Origin: Gyrodactylus bullatarudis
Lineage: Eukaryota; Platyhelminthes; Monogenea; Gyrodactylidea; Gyrodactylidae
NCBI GenBank assembly: GCA_012064415.1
Contig: SSNU01000220.1
Span: 162,604-226,603, forward strand
Direction of reading: 5' to 3'
Length of the DNA stretch: 64,000 bases
Positions 48,509 to 60,339 of this stretch are shown here, in pieces. The notes below the pieces were generated by a model. The model did not search any database. It saw nothing but the letters and a program-made list of their open reading frames with translations, and was not told the DNA's origin. How positions within the stretch are numbered: position 1 is the first letter of the stretch; each line of letters opens with the position of its first letter. A program made the position numbers and the translations under genes.

Positions 48509-48685
48509 TAAAGCCAGTTAATATGAAGATGGGATTTTTCATGATTCTTACGAAATTCTCGAATTTTTTATCAAGAAATTTAATTTGATCAAGAAATTTC
48601 GGAGACCCACATTTACCTTGCGAAGAAAAAATTTTTAAATGAAAATAATGGCATATTTCGAGTTAGCGCCCCACTTATGTTAAAA
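48509..48685. repeat. Left part of a foldback/MITE copy
   Basis: GCCAGTTAATATGAAGATGG then CGAAATTCTCGAATTTTTTATC, as at 61.87 kb; the right half is lost. Confidence 0.55.
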
Positions 48686-48689
48686 AATT

Positions 48690-50460
48690 AATTTTTGCTC
48701 AATTCGTCTATTATTCTACCACTTATTTCGTCTGCCCCTTTGCCATTTACGATCATCTTTCCTCTTTTTTGTCAAATTCTTGCTAATTCAGTCAAACTCT
48801 TGTCGATAATTTCGATTATTTGTCCTCTAATTTCATCAGATGTAACTAGAAATTGCGTAGTTCACCAATTAAATTACCACCCAAGAGTTTCCAGTATTGA
48901 TTCAAATTAAAAACACTAGTGATCATCATCGACAAATTGATTTCTTTGTCCCTGAAATAATGTAAAGGCCTGATACAGCTGTTTAATAAGCACACTGATT
49001 GCTTTATAAGGAAATGTAATGGCCAATAAAAATCACTAGTGATCCTAATGAGAGTTGATTCAGGCATGATACTCTGATATTTACTCTTGCTTATAATAGG
49101 ATGAGGATTTTAACAAAATAGGAAATTTGATGTTAAATTTAATTAACTTGGACTATGGACATACAAATTTGGAAATTAATCTTTGGGAACACGGATTAAT
49201 AAAAAAATATTGTATGTGTGGAAATCAGGTGTATAGGCCTTGATTTTTGAAATTTTGTCATATGTAATAAAGATACTAAAAATCAAACAGGAACCTTAAA
49301 ATTCTCAGAATAACAATAAGTTCACTTGTAAGTAGTCAGATCATCTTTTTGCTATTGAACGGCTAAAAAAGAAACTTCGGCTCTATTATGTCAAACTTTT
49401 GGAAATAATAATTTTAAAAATTAAAAAAAAACGTTTTAACACAATTCGAAATAACTTTTACGGTCGGAAATTTCAAAATTACCAAAATTGAATTACTGAA
49501 ATCTACTTTAAAATAAATGTGACAGTTCAAATATTGCATATCAAAATTTCCAGGTTTCCAGATTCTAAGAAATGAAGGGATTCTTAAGAATTCCTTGAGC
49601 TTCTAGATTCCCTGTACCTATGAATAATTCGAGTAGGTACTCAATTAAACTTTTCAAGTTTTTATTTTGTTCATTGAATGAATTTCATTTCATCCTCCTT
49701 TTATCATAAACTTTATACAGAGTTGTTAAAAAACCAGAATCAGTTTACTTACGAAAACGCTTCTTTATTATAGCATTCAGGTTTTAAAATCAACGCCCAA
49801 TCTCGAATGAATTCTTACAACTAAATTCCCGAAAAACGCTCAAAATTCGACAATTTTTGAAATTTTGTTTATCAGAATCATTTCAAGATCCAGCCCAGCA
49901 AGGCATAGTGGAATGATTTTGAGATAAACAAAATTACAGTTTTACGAAATTTCATCAAATTCTAATAAATTCATAGTAAATTCCGTTTTTGTGTATGAGA
50001 AATTATATGGACATTGGTATCTGATGACCAAATTCTGCTAGAACAGCAAGTATCACACTTCCCTATTGGTTAGAGTGTGATCTAATTTATTTTTTAAGCT
50101 TTATAATAATCTTATTCTAGAAAATATGGCTAAGATAAAGAACTATTTTTCTAAGACTAATAAACAATGTTTATTAAACATTAAATAATACAGAATTAAT
50201 CATTGGCTAGTGAAATTATCAGGAAATCACTCGTAAAAAAAGATTAGTTCCCGTCATTAAATATTGCCAGATCATAAAATTCTTGTTAGATTTCCTTGGG
50301 AAAAAAATAAAAGGACACAGGATCATTACTAATCAGTATACTACAGGAGGATAGATTATGATTTAACCCTTAAAGTTCCACTGGGTTATTTTTATCATTT
50401 CAGCAACTAATTGTTTTTATCTAAAGCCCCAGAAAATACTTTGTGAAACACGCAAAGATC
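48690..50460. other. Gene-free stretch with repeat blocks
   Basis: Includes a block at 49320-49400 that is inverted relative to 20.35-20.44 kb, and a short hairpin around 49855-49945 (TTTGTTTATCAGAATCATTT / GATTTTGAGATAAACAAA). No exon supported. Confidence 0.4.
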
Positions 50461-50620
50461 TCAGCTAGTCTCATTCGTCAAACTAGGTCAAAGAAAATAG
50501 ATATTTTTGAAGACCTATTTCCGGAGATCATAAATGAAAAGTAAGATTATTCAAGTTATCATACCCGTAGTATTTAAATATACAATTGCCAGAACTCTAT
50601 CAGCTCAAAATACAGAGATT
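50461..50620 (+). pseudogene. Diverged copy of the 17.5-kb small ORF
   Basis: The frame LIRQTRSKKIDIFEDLFPEI ending NEK and the following TTATCATACCCGTAGTATTT match the 3' third of 17515-17697 and its flank. The 5' part is missing. Confidence 0.35.
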
Positions 50621-52078
50621 TTTGGGTCAAAAAAATACCTTATTTTTGATCGATACATTCTGAACCAAAAATAATTGCGCTAAAATAACTTCTCGCTGAA
50701 CTGGAAATATTTCATAGATGGTGGTTTATCCTTATTAAGGATTTGAGTTGGTTTCACTTCCAAAAAGTGAATTCAAGCAATAATAATTATAATTATTGTA
50801 ATTTAATCATCCTTATAAGCAAATTTGTGATTTTATCATACTTTAAAAAGCTTCTATGGTTTACAGTAAATATTATTTCTATAAGGGATATATGCGGTAA
50901 TTCTCATTTGATCTAACAAATTTACAAGTTTTATAAATCTTCATGAAATACTGAATAATCTTTACTCTTTAGCGTCTATTAAGGTAAACTGTTCCTAACT
51001 AATAGAAATCAAACGATTTGCTCAACGTTCAAGTATACTTAGTAATTTTTACTCAAAATGAGGAAATGAATAATAAAATATCTTATCATGTAAATGTAGA
51101 AATTTTGCATGCAGATAAAAAGAATGATCATCCGGAATTGAAAATTAACAGATTTCTATGTACAGATTGATCGATATTCGTTGTCCTTGTTTGATGAATT
51201 TTAAAAATTTTCTCATGAAGTAGAAAAACAAATTTACAGGTTATCAACTCGTTTTTCCAGTTTACCAATAAAGTCCAATAATGAATTTGATAGATTATAC
51301 TTATATTTTTACAAGATATTATAACTGTTACAGTGATTCTGGAATCTTATGTGAGTCTGCAGACTACCTAATAATAACTCAGCGAAACTGGAAACTTGGT
51401 TTTCACATTCCCTGATTAACTATAGTCACAGTGAACCTCATATTCATCTAAGATAGACCTGTTCGCCACTGTATTTTTTTCATATGATCGTTCTCCCTAT
51501 GGATCTTACTTCCTGTAGTAAATAGCACTGCAGATCAAATCAACAGAGTCTTCACCGTCCTTGTTGCAACAACCTAAGAAAGATTAAGAACTCAGTAAAA
51601 AAACTACTAGCCTAATATTTCTTCATACAAGATTTTGTTTTCGATAAACCAGAGAAAAATTGTAAAGCTTTTAAACTTGTAATCAATTCGAGAAATATGG
51701 TTTCAAAAATCTTGAAATAACTAAAAATAATTAAATACGCTTACTTGATAGTATATACAATATTTTATTTTATAAATAAATTCCCATTAAAAAGTTTTAT
51801 TCCTCAGAATTTTTAAATGACCTCAATTCAAAAATATATTTTATCTAATTTCAACCATGCTTTTCATTTTACAGATAACTTCCCTGATAAAGTTTATCCA
51901 TTTTTCCTTAGGAAAAGCTTTGTGCTATTAGTAATTATCACAGACAATGTATGATTTTTTTCTTTAGAGTTTACTTTCGAGAGGATACTTTTTTTGAATT
52001 GTATTCTGGATTGGAAGATTGCTGTATTGTCATTTTTAATTCCGAGTAGAGTGGGATGAAAATTTTTAAAACATAACG
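50621..52078. other. Gene-free stretch
   Basis: AT-rich with no supported gene or repeat arm. Confidence 0.4.
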
Positions 52079-52190
52079 TTTGCCCAGTTTGGCGTAGTGG
52101 TCTGACCCTCTTACTCTCGGTCCTAGGTTCAAACTCTCCCACACTGGACACATTGAACACTCGTACCCTTTTTTTTGTTAGAATAAAATC
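52079..52190 (+). mobile_element. tRNA-derived SINE
   Basis: A box GTTTGGCGTAGTGGTC and B box CCTAGGTTCAAACTCTCCC at tRNA-like spacing, then CACACTGGACACATTGAAC and a run of eight T near 52170, a typical Pol III stop. The tail is shared with the composite SINE at 47.9 kb. The minus-strand frames across it are not genes. Confidence 0.7.
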
Positions 52191-53235
52191 TATATTGAAA
52201 AATACTAATGGGGAATATAAATAAATATTAGGTTGTGTGAAAAGTTCTCGGAAAAATTTTTAACTTCTGATTTTGAATCTGTTCCTAAAGCAATAAATAT
52301 AAACTATACACGAAAAGATTAAGGAAAATCTGTAGAATTTGTTTATATCTGTAAATCTATTGAGTATTCAAAATCTTCTGATAAAGAAATGAATTTCACT
52401 GACTCCCAAATCCGAGCAATCATATACTTCAACTTTAGCATCGGTAATTCTGCATAATAATAAATCTTTTGATGGTTTATAATTATAAGGATGCAAACAT
52501 AGTCTTGAAAGAGTTTGTGATTGCAATCGAATTTGCTTTGGGAGTAGAACATCTTCGATGGGTTAGTCTTGGAGGTAAATCTTAAAAGTTTAAATCGAAT
52601 AGCACTTGGCAGTTTCTACTTAATGAAGATCAGGGTATAGGAGAGAGTAGGTGTAGTCGATTTTAGATCATAATATTTTTAATCGAGTTTAGGTTGTCAC
52701 AATTAGATAAGTCATATTTATCGTTAAGTCTATTCTAGGTAGAGAGTAAGTAGTAGTTACTTTCATGAGACATATTTCTTAGATTATTTTATATATTATT
52801 TTTAAATTTATTTCTCTCAAATTTACAATATATATATTTTTGTATATGAATAAAATATTTTCAATTTCGAAAGATAGTTCAATAGGAATTTTTCTCTTTT
52901 TCTTTTATTTTCAATAAAATGAAAGCATAATCTCTAAAAGTTAAAAATTATGTACAATGTTATTCCACTACATAAGCCATTATTATCAAATGAATTTGTA
53001 TTCTAGCAAATCAGTCCAATGTATCCTCATTGTAAATAAAGTTTCTAATTGTTTTCATAGAGTTTCACTCAAACAAAGCATAATCAAACATGTTGAACAC
53101 ATAACTGAATAACTGTAGTATATCATTGGGTATTTGGTATACAACTCAAAATCGTAAAACCTGTGTGTATATCAACTGATTTTCTATAAATATAGAGAAA
53201 TTATTTTGCCATCAACAGCCATAGTATTTTAGTAA
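52191..53235. other. Intergenic stretch upstream of the Asn/Ser-rich gene
   Basis: No frame or repeat supported. The promoter of the gene starting at 53236 should lie at its right end, but no clear TATA box stands out. Confidence 0.35.
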
Positions 53236-53983
53236 ATGACTTTTGAAAAAGGTGACAATAGTAACAATGAAGAAGGTAGGTAGATGAGAGGTGTGAAAAT
53301 TAGTAATACATTCCTAACATTTGATCTATTTTTTTTAATGAAACCTAGATAAAAATAGCTCATACAGTTTATCAATTGGTCAGTCTAGAAAGCATTCGAA
53401 TGCTTCGTTGGTGTCCTTTGAAATGAACCAGGAAAATTATCCTCCCGTGAATAGAGAAGTTGAAGAATCAAACGCCGTAGTGGAGAAGAACTCGAGTATC
53501 CTCCGAGAACTCTTACTCAATGGCAAATTTGTTAATGGATTCTCTACATCCGATGTAAACAACAATAAAGCGCCGAGCATAGTTAGCTCCCTTTTCAGCT
53601 CAAATAACGAAAGTATCAAGGGAACAAGATTTGGAAGTTTCATCGACGAAACATCAAAGGATGCAGGTTTCAATTCGAGTTACAAAAGTCCATTATTTAA
53701 TTTCACATTTAACTCAAATGAATGCCCGTACTCTGTGATACATCCAAAGATTCTGAATAATTGCCCAGTTGTAGTTCTGAAACAGCATTCTTTCGAGGGA
53801 CTTAACCAGAGTGTTCCTGATATAATTCAGAAGCAGGATGAGACTCCATCCTCGTCGAGATTATCAAGCAGCAACGGCAGTGGGAGGAGACATTTCTTCT
53901 TTTACGATGACTCCTATCTTTTACAGTCGGGAGATGATGATTCTGAAAATGACAGCATCTCTCAATTTAAAAAACCTTTTTAA
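53236..53983 (+). CDS. Asn/Ser-rich protein, family A member 1
   Basis: Two exons, 53236-53275 and 53349-53983 (73-nt intron, donor GTAGGT, acceptor ACCTAG, phase 1), giving 224 residues. The protein is low complexity and rich in Ser and Asn. Notable stretches: FEMNQENYPPVNREVEE, GTRFGSFIDET, RRHFFFYDDSYLL and an acidic end (SGDDDSENDS). It has no membrane segment or known domain. It resembles the convergent gene at 57297-58219 in three ways: a tiny first exon followed by a phase 1 intron, a QEN.PP motif near the N-terminus, and a Thr/Ser-Arg-Phe motif. The two are probably paralogues. An alternative splice pair (donor GTAGAT, acceptor TACAG) would shorten it by seven residues. AATAAA follows at 54014. 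Function unknown. Confidence 0.75.
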
Positions 53984-54013
53984 CTAATGTGTATTAAATT
54001 AAATAACTGTCAA

Positions 54014-54019
54014 AATAAA
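54014..54019 (+). terminator. Poly(A) signal
   Basis: AATAAA 31 nt after the stop codon of the Asn/Ser-rich gene. Confidence 0.6.
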
Positions 54020-54859
54020 GTTATTTTCGATGAATTTGAGATTCTATGGCTATTACAAAAATCTCATAGTTTAGTTAGAAGAATTTCTAGAATCCAAATC
54101 AAAAGACAGACTTTTACCGATTTTTGAAAATCATTGAAAAAATTTTTATTTTCAAATTGGTGCTGAAAATGTTTGTTGATTTCAAAGTGTGACAATGATC
54201 TAAAGTTATTTATTAGGATGATCATTAGAAGAGAAAAACCTATTGTGATCAAGAAATTGTTGATAGAAACGTGATCATGCCAATTTACTAATTGGTCGAA
54301 AAATAGGAAGCAGACTTTCTCATGAAAAAAATTTCCCAAAAAAATCATCTATGATATTTGCTTTCCTTTTCTAGTGGTAATCCTGAAAAATAATTTCAGA
54401 TCACTGCCACACTATGAGATGAACAAAAATTTTCAGTTCAAAGTAGAAAAAAACTTTGAAATGTCTCCAATTTTTGATGTGTCATTTAATTCGCATATCA
54501 AAAAGTCTTTAAGAGCTTGATGAAAACCCAATTTCCTTTTCCAATTTTTTATATTCTATCAACTTGACATGTAAAAGATACATTGTATTTGAGTAAAATT
54601 ATCTCTTTATACACAGAAAATATTTTTACCGAAAACTATTGATTATATATCTAGTTTAAATCATTCAGTTAATATTAATAGTACATTCAATTTGTACACC
54701 AGAATCAAGTTCTGATTTTGATTCATGATGTCTGATGAGTATTTTTATGATTATAAATTGTTTCATGTCAAATGAACTCAAATGATATCATTCAAATAAG
54801 GGAATATACAAGCACCCTATAATTTCGGCACTTGCTTAAATATTTTAATTTGTAAAGTT
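54020..54859. other. Spacer between the Asn/Ser-rich gene and the retroelement
   Basis: A 94-codon minus frame (54348-54064) has hydrophobic, low-complexity content and no motif. Nothing else supported. Confidence 0.35.
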
Positions 54860-55635
54860 AATTGATATTGAATTATATATAGAGAATTTATTTTGATGAA
54901 ACCAAATGTTTCAGTAGACAATTTTTTCTTAAAGATGAATTCGTATCATCCTAATATTAAATTTACCATGGAAAAAGAGTCTAATGAGAGTTTGAGTTTC
55001 TTAGATGTCAAACTAACTAGGAAGGAGGATGGGTCAATTCTAAGAAATATCTACAAGAAGAAGACTGATAATGGAAAATATCTGCATTATGCCAGTTTCA
55101 GTCCTCTATCTCATAAGGTTGGCTTAGTAATTGGTCTAGGAAAGAGGATAAGAAGGATTGCTAGTCCAGAGGATTCATGAAACTTAATTTTAAAGGTGAT
55201 GGCTTCAGTAATGATGTAAGGAGACGACTGGTTAATCTTATCGATCAACATTATGATAATATACAATTGAAAATTGTATTTAAAACTCAAAGATTATTCA
55301 TTTTGATTCATAAGGATTTACTAAACCCTGAAGAAAAGACTCTTTTAATTTACAAATTCTAATGTGACTGTGGAGCTTCTTATATAGGACGTACAATTAG
55401 GAAATTGTCAACACGATCAAACGATCACCTGAAGAAGGATACAGCGATGACCAGACACATCAAACAGGAGAGCCACCAAGCTTCAATTTCCAATTTCTCA
55501 ATTTTCTATAAAAATGCGGGTGATGACAGCACGGATTTGTGGGTGAAGGAGAAATTCTTCATCAATCACTTTAAGCCAAATCTGTGTGTTCAAAAAAACT
55601 ACTCTTATAACCTTCAACTACCCTGGCCTATGTGA
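54860..55635 (+). pseudogene. Penelope-like element: end of reverse transcriptase plus GIY-YIG endonuclease
   Basis: The frame from 54893 reads LKMNSYHPNIKFTMEKE, SLSFLDVKLTRKEDG and NGKYLHYASFSPLSHK, the C-terminal part of a Penelope-like reverse transcriptase. It ends at a stop (55180), continues in another frame (55177-55362), and then the endonuclease follows: CDCGASYIGRTIRKLSTRSN, TAMTRHIKQESH and WVKEKFFINHFKPN. The catalytic core of the polymerase is absent upstream, so the copy is 5' truncated and frame-broken. An inverted partial copy lies downstream. Confidence 0.85.
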
Positions 55636-55870
55636 GCTTTTTCAACTTTCTCTTCACTGTTGCTATTTATTGAAGAGTTTTGGTGTTTTTTTCAGCTCAC
55701 ATTATATTTTGGGAATGTGTAAGAAAGAAATATATTTAAAAACCATATACGTATTTCTTAAAGCATCATCAGTGGCATTGCTTTAAAAATGATAAAAGTT
55801 AAAAGATTCATTCAAGATAATATTTTACAAATAATGAAAGAAATAGTAAAAGATGAATAAAATTAGAATA

Positions 55871-56280
55871 ATATGTAAGCTGAAAAAACACCAAAACTCT
55901 CCAATAAATAGCAACAGTGGAGAGAAAAGTGAAAAAGCTCACATAGACCAGGGGAGTTGAACGTTATAAGAATAGTTTTTTTGAACACATAGATTGGGTT
56001 TGTATAGATTAATAAAGAATTTCTCTTTGACCCATACATCTATGCTGTCATCTCCAGGGTTTTTATACAAAATGGAAAAATTCGAAACTGAACCAGCATG
56101 TTTCTCCTGTTTGATATGCCTAGTTACCGCAGTGTCCTTATTCAGATGGTCACTTGATCTTGTAGACTGCTTCCTAATTGTTCTACCTATAGCTACATAG
56201 CTATGTAAGAAGCACTACAGTCACATTGGAATTTATAAATTAGTAGAGTCTTCTCCTCCGGCTTGAGTAAATCTATGAAT
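55871..56280 (-). pseudogene. Inverted second Penelope-like fragment (GIY-YIG part)
   Basis: On the minus strand: CDCSASYIA, then SVSNFSILYKNPGDDSID and WVKEKFFINLYKPNLC, with a disrupted SYIGR region (a short duplication around CTATGTAGCTATAG). It is the same module as 55.34-55.64 kb in opposite orientation. The 3' flanks also match in inverted orientation (TGTTGCTATTTATTG, TCAGCTTACAT), leaving about 160 bp between arms. Confidence 0.8.
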
Positions 56281-57296
56281 CAAACTAAACAGCCTGTTTT
56301 AAATACAATTTTTCACATTATATTCTTATATTTTTCATCTTTTACTATATTTCTTTCAAAATTCGTAAAATATTATTTTCAATGAATTCTTAACTTTTAT
56401 CATTATTTATGTGTCACTTCTGATGAACCATAATGAAATGTACATTTAGTGAATAAAATTACCTATTCTTATATACCTACAAATATGAATTATATTCTCA
56501 TTAAAAACTTTTAAAGATCAAAAGATTTTGATTGATTTCGAAGTGGTCAGATAAAGTTTTATTGGGATACGAATTAGACAAGAGAATCTAATCTTCTAAA
56601 TTTGAACGAAGAATTCATCCCCTCTTCGACTGAAAGTCGAATATTGCTTTTTAGAAATCAATGATATATTTTGATGGCAAGTTTACTGGCAATAATAATC
56701 GGTTCTCTGGTCTTATTTTGATCATTAGAGTCTATCTTGACCCCTACGAAATCAATAAAAGACTTCAAACCTCAATGAAATTTTGGTGCAAACTCAAAAT
56801 TTAAAAAATTTCCATAATTTTCTTAAAAATTATTTCTTGACAAAATATTTTTGGAGAAAGTTTAATCATTTTACTATGAAAGAATCAAGACTTTTGTGAA
56901 ATTATAACACCTAGATGATGTAAGAACTGAAGATGCTTTTTATCAAAAATAATTCTTTTTATTTTTTAATTAGGAAAATACTGATAAAAAACGGATCAAA
57001 TCTTTGGTTAATATTTTTTGGTATTTTCGAGAATTTAAATTTTGATAAAAAAATAATTTTTTGTTTGTTTTGTTGTCGATAAAATTAGTATTACAGTACA
57101 AATTTAAATTATTGAGGATGTTTTTTGGAAAAATAAATTATTTGATAACAATTATTAGAGTTTTGAATTTGATAGTCGTACGCCAATATCGAATGGTCAA
57201 ATGAAAATAAAATAAATAATTTTAAAAAATAGTTTCTCGCGGGTCTCATTTCTTTCTTTTGTCAAGGTTTCCAGGGTGACTTTTGAAGGTGCATAC
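56281..57296. other. Spacer without a supported gene
   Basis: AT-rich sequence between the inverted retroelement and the 3' end of the second Asn/Ser-rich gene. Confidence 0.35.
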
Positions 57297-58219
57297 TCAG
57301 ATCATAATCTTCTTTTTGTCAAAGAGGGAGAGATCAACATATCGAATGTCGCAAGGAACCTCTGGAGATTCTTCAGATGGTTGTTGAAGACCAGTTGTAG
57401 TGTTACTTGGACTATTATTTGAGCCAACACCTCCAAGAAGAGTAGTTGTGGACGAGGCTAAAGTGTTTCTGGCAAAACTGAAACGCGTCGATGAACCGCT
57501 TGTGGAACTGGAATCTGAGTTATTTCCTCCAAAAGACAATGAACCAATATTGTTATTGTTAATGTCAACATTTGAACTAGCTTGGCATGGCTCAAAGCAT
57601 GAGAATCTTGAAGACTTGACAGACTGCTGTTCAGATTGGCCGCCAAACATTGAGCTTGTACTGTTATTATTATTGCTGATGTTGCTACTGAAGCTAGGCA
57701 TTGTTGATGCATTCGAAGATGACTTTGAAGTGAAGCTATATGGATTTCGATTCTGGTCATTGTGCTCATCAAAATATGAGCAATAGGCGTTCTGATATTT
57801 TGGTCTGAAGTTGTCAGCACTGAGCATTTCCAATTCTTGTTGTGTTGCATTCCTTGAGTCATCAATGAACCTGAAAGGTCTATTTCTGGAACCATTTGAA
57901 ACTAGAATGTTATTGTCACCCATATCTGAAGAGTTGACATTTGAGAAGGCATTAGCAAATCTTGTATTATTCGTTTGATTTGTATTAGCACTTGAGCCAA
58001 AGTTGTTATTGTTGGCGTTATTTGAGTTATTGCCACTGTTACCGTTAGAAGGATTGTTTTCATTATTGTTATTGTTTTGACTCATCATATTATCAGTCGG
58101 AGGTGCGTTCTCCTGATCACTTGAGTCTTGATAAACTAAAAAAGAAAAGTTATTTTATTCATATCCAAAAATTACATTAATAGCAATAATAATAACTCAC
58201 CAAAGAAATTACGATTCAT
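57297..58219 (-). CDS. Asn/Ser-rich protein, family A member 2
   Basis: Two exons, 58219-58201 (MNRNFF plus one base) and 58135-57297 (65-nt intron, donor GTGAGT, acceptor TTTTTTAG, phase 1), giving 285 residues. Starts MNRNFFVYQDSSDQENAPPT and runs into poly-Asn. Repeated short aromatic motifs follow (PFRFIDD, SSRFSCFEP, STRFSFARN), and the end is conserved-looking (EESPEVPCDIRYVDLSLFDK). Coding is shown by higher GC and codon-like periodicity; frames on the other strand and phase are shadows. Low-complexity Asn/Ser proteins often act in RNA granules or nuclear pores, but nothing here proves that. Paralogue of the gene at 53236-53983 by motif and intron phase. Confidence 0.8.
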
Positions 58220-60270
58220 GATTCAATAGGATATTCCTTTTCTTTAACCAATGTCCAATTAAATTAATTCAATTCGAGTATTTAAGTTTTATCGAGAGAG
58301 AATATTTCTTGAGGTGTTTATTTCGCTATCTAAAAAGTTAATGAATGAACATTTTTTAAAAATGGCTGCCCTATATAAGCTAGACATGAGGGGCTTGATT
58401 AGTGTATTGAGAGGGTTATCTTGAATCCGATTGGTTGGAATATCACGTGATTAGAGAGTACTATTCGCTTCAGCCTAAGGTCACATGAGGTCAAGTTACT
58501 CTCAACTATTCTCATCCAGCTGGAATAGATTTATTCCATATACTATAAAAATATACTCCTTGTGTATATAATGTGTACACATTTGAATATCATACCAAAG
58601 TACTCAACAAATATGCCATAAGGGGGACCTTAATACAAAATCTTTCGTTTTCAAATGTCTACTTTTTTTCTACACAGAATTATAACTATACTATTACTAC
58701 TTTATATACTTTATACTTTTTTTCAATTCACGAAAAATATTTTTAAATGAAAATAAATTGTCCTTATATTTAATTTTTATATAAATTAAGGAGTTTTTGA
58801 AATGTCCTCTAAAACATTCACATGTGTTATGAAGTTGGAAATAATATATTCATAATTATTCTTTTTTAATATAGTTAAACAAAGTGTCCATAAAAGAGTC
58901 GGGAATAAAGAAGATCCGAGACCAAGCGGGAGATTGAGTTCAAACGCGAAGAGCTTACCGTGATTTACTATTAATAAAGAGATTACTGATATATTACTTT
59001 TAGTGTTATTATTACGGTGAAACATGATCTTAGTAGTAGTGGAGTCCCTAAGAGAGGGATCTTCCAAGAACGTATGGATGTTGTGGATACAGATCCTCAA
59101 CAACATGAAAATATTGTTTGCAATGTTGAATAAAAGTTTAAATTTAGACGGAGGTAACTTTTGAGTTGATAGTAGGTAGGAGATGTGTGGAAACCATTTT
59201 TCATGAGCTACTCCTCTTGTATACTTTCAAAGTACAGGGCTAAATGTAATCCATTATTGGAGTAATAAAACGAAGATAATAAAATTATTATCACTTTTGA
59301 TAAATAACACTTGCAATGTTTGAGGTCAACTCGTCAGAGTGAAAGGTATGAATCCTACACAACACAATAATCTGGATGACATCATGTTGTATGTACATGA
59401 CTTTAGGTTTGAAAAATGTGTATTTCATTCATGATAAAAACAAAAAGAAACTAGGCCCACATCTCATAAAAAATTTTGTATTGGTCATGTAATCGTTTTT
59501 TGAAAGCACACACAGTAAAATATGGTCTTTCTCTCTCTCTCTCTCTCTCTTATGAGGGCTTGAAGAAATATAATTTTTATTATTTTTGTTGTTGTACGAA
59601 TTTCAAAAAAAACATATGCTCGACGGTCTTGGTGTGTCACACCACCAACCCAATTGATATTTTTTATTTATCAATAGGAAATAGTTGTAGTGGTGTTAAT
59701 AATTGTTATAATCAGATGTTTGTTGATGTGTGAAATGATTAGAGACTTCATGAGTTCATCAATTTTTTAAGCTGGGCAACTAAATCGCGGTTGACTGGAC
59801 AATTCTTGAAAATGATATGTTGTGTCAAAAAAAACAATTCATTAGGACTTGCGGTTGAGTGATTAAAAATTAGATGGGAGATTATCCCTCGAATCGAATC
59901 CATTAGGCAATTAGAGTCTATTTAAATTTCATTAATCTTTCATTTTCCTAAGTATATTTTTAATTGAGATGGCCTTATAAGTGCAAGAAGATTCATACAT
60001 TCTTCATGTTAGGCTAGACTTTAGAAAGGTGACCTTAGCCAAATAAATAAGTTCATCTGGTTTTGTACATCTCAAAAAAACGAAGAAATAGGATTTGTGT
60101 TTTTTTGATAATAAAAATTATAAATCTGTTCAAGATTTTGTGTAAGAAGCAAAAAAAAGTGTAAAATCTATTTTGTGCAGACATTTTGATTGTAGAATTT
60201 ATCTACGAGATTATCAAAAGTCTACAAATTCATTAAATTCTTTTTTGGTCTTTAATAACCCCTTATACTA
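58220..60270. other. Stretch without a supported gene
   Basis: Contains a (CT)n microsatellite at about 59530-59550. A 106-codon minus frame (59106-58786) and an 85-codon plus frame (59476-59733, crossing the microsatellite) show no motif. The block 58900-59230 is less AT-rich than its surroundings and could be old element sequence. A lone foldback terminus (GTCAACATGAAGATGGGAAT) sits at about 60278. Confidence 0.4.
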
Positions 60271-60339
60271 CACCTAGTCAACATGAAGATGGGAATTTAT
60301 GATTATTTCCCCTTATTACCTATTTGAACAATGCTCAAT

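Noticed and set aside
52085..52150. Functional tRNA gene
   Set aside because: A and B boxes are present but the cloverleaf stems do not form convincingly and the tail is shared with other SINE copies.
57400..57895. Long (+) and (-) frames inside the Asn/Ser-rich gene
   Set aside because: They overlap the better supported minus frame 57297-58135 in other phases and arise from its repetitive codons.
59476..59733. 85-codon (+) frame
   Set aside because: Crosses a (CT)n microsatellite and shows no motif.
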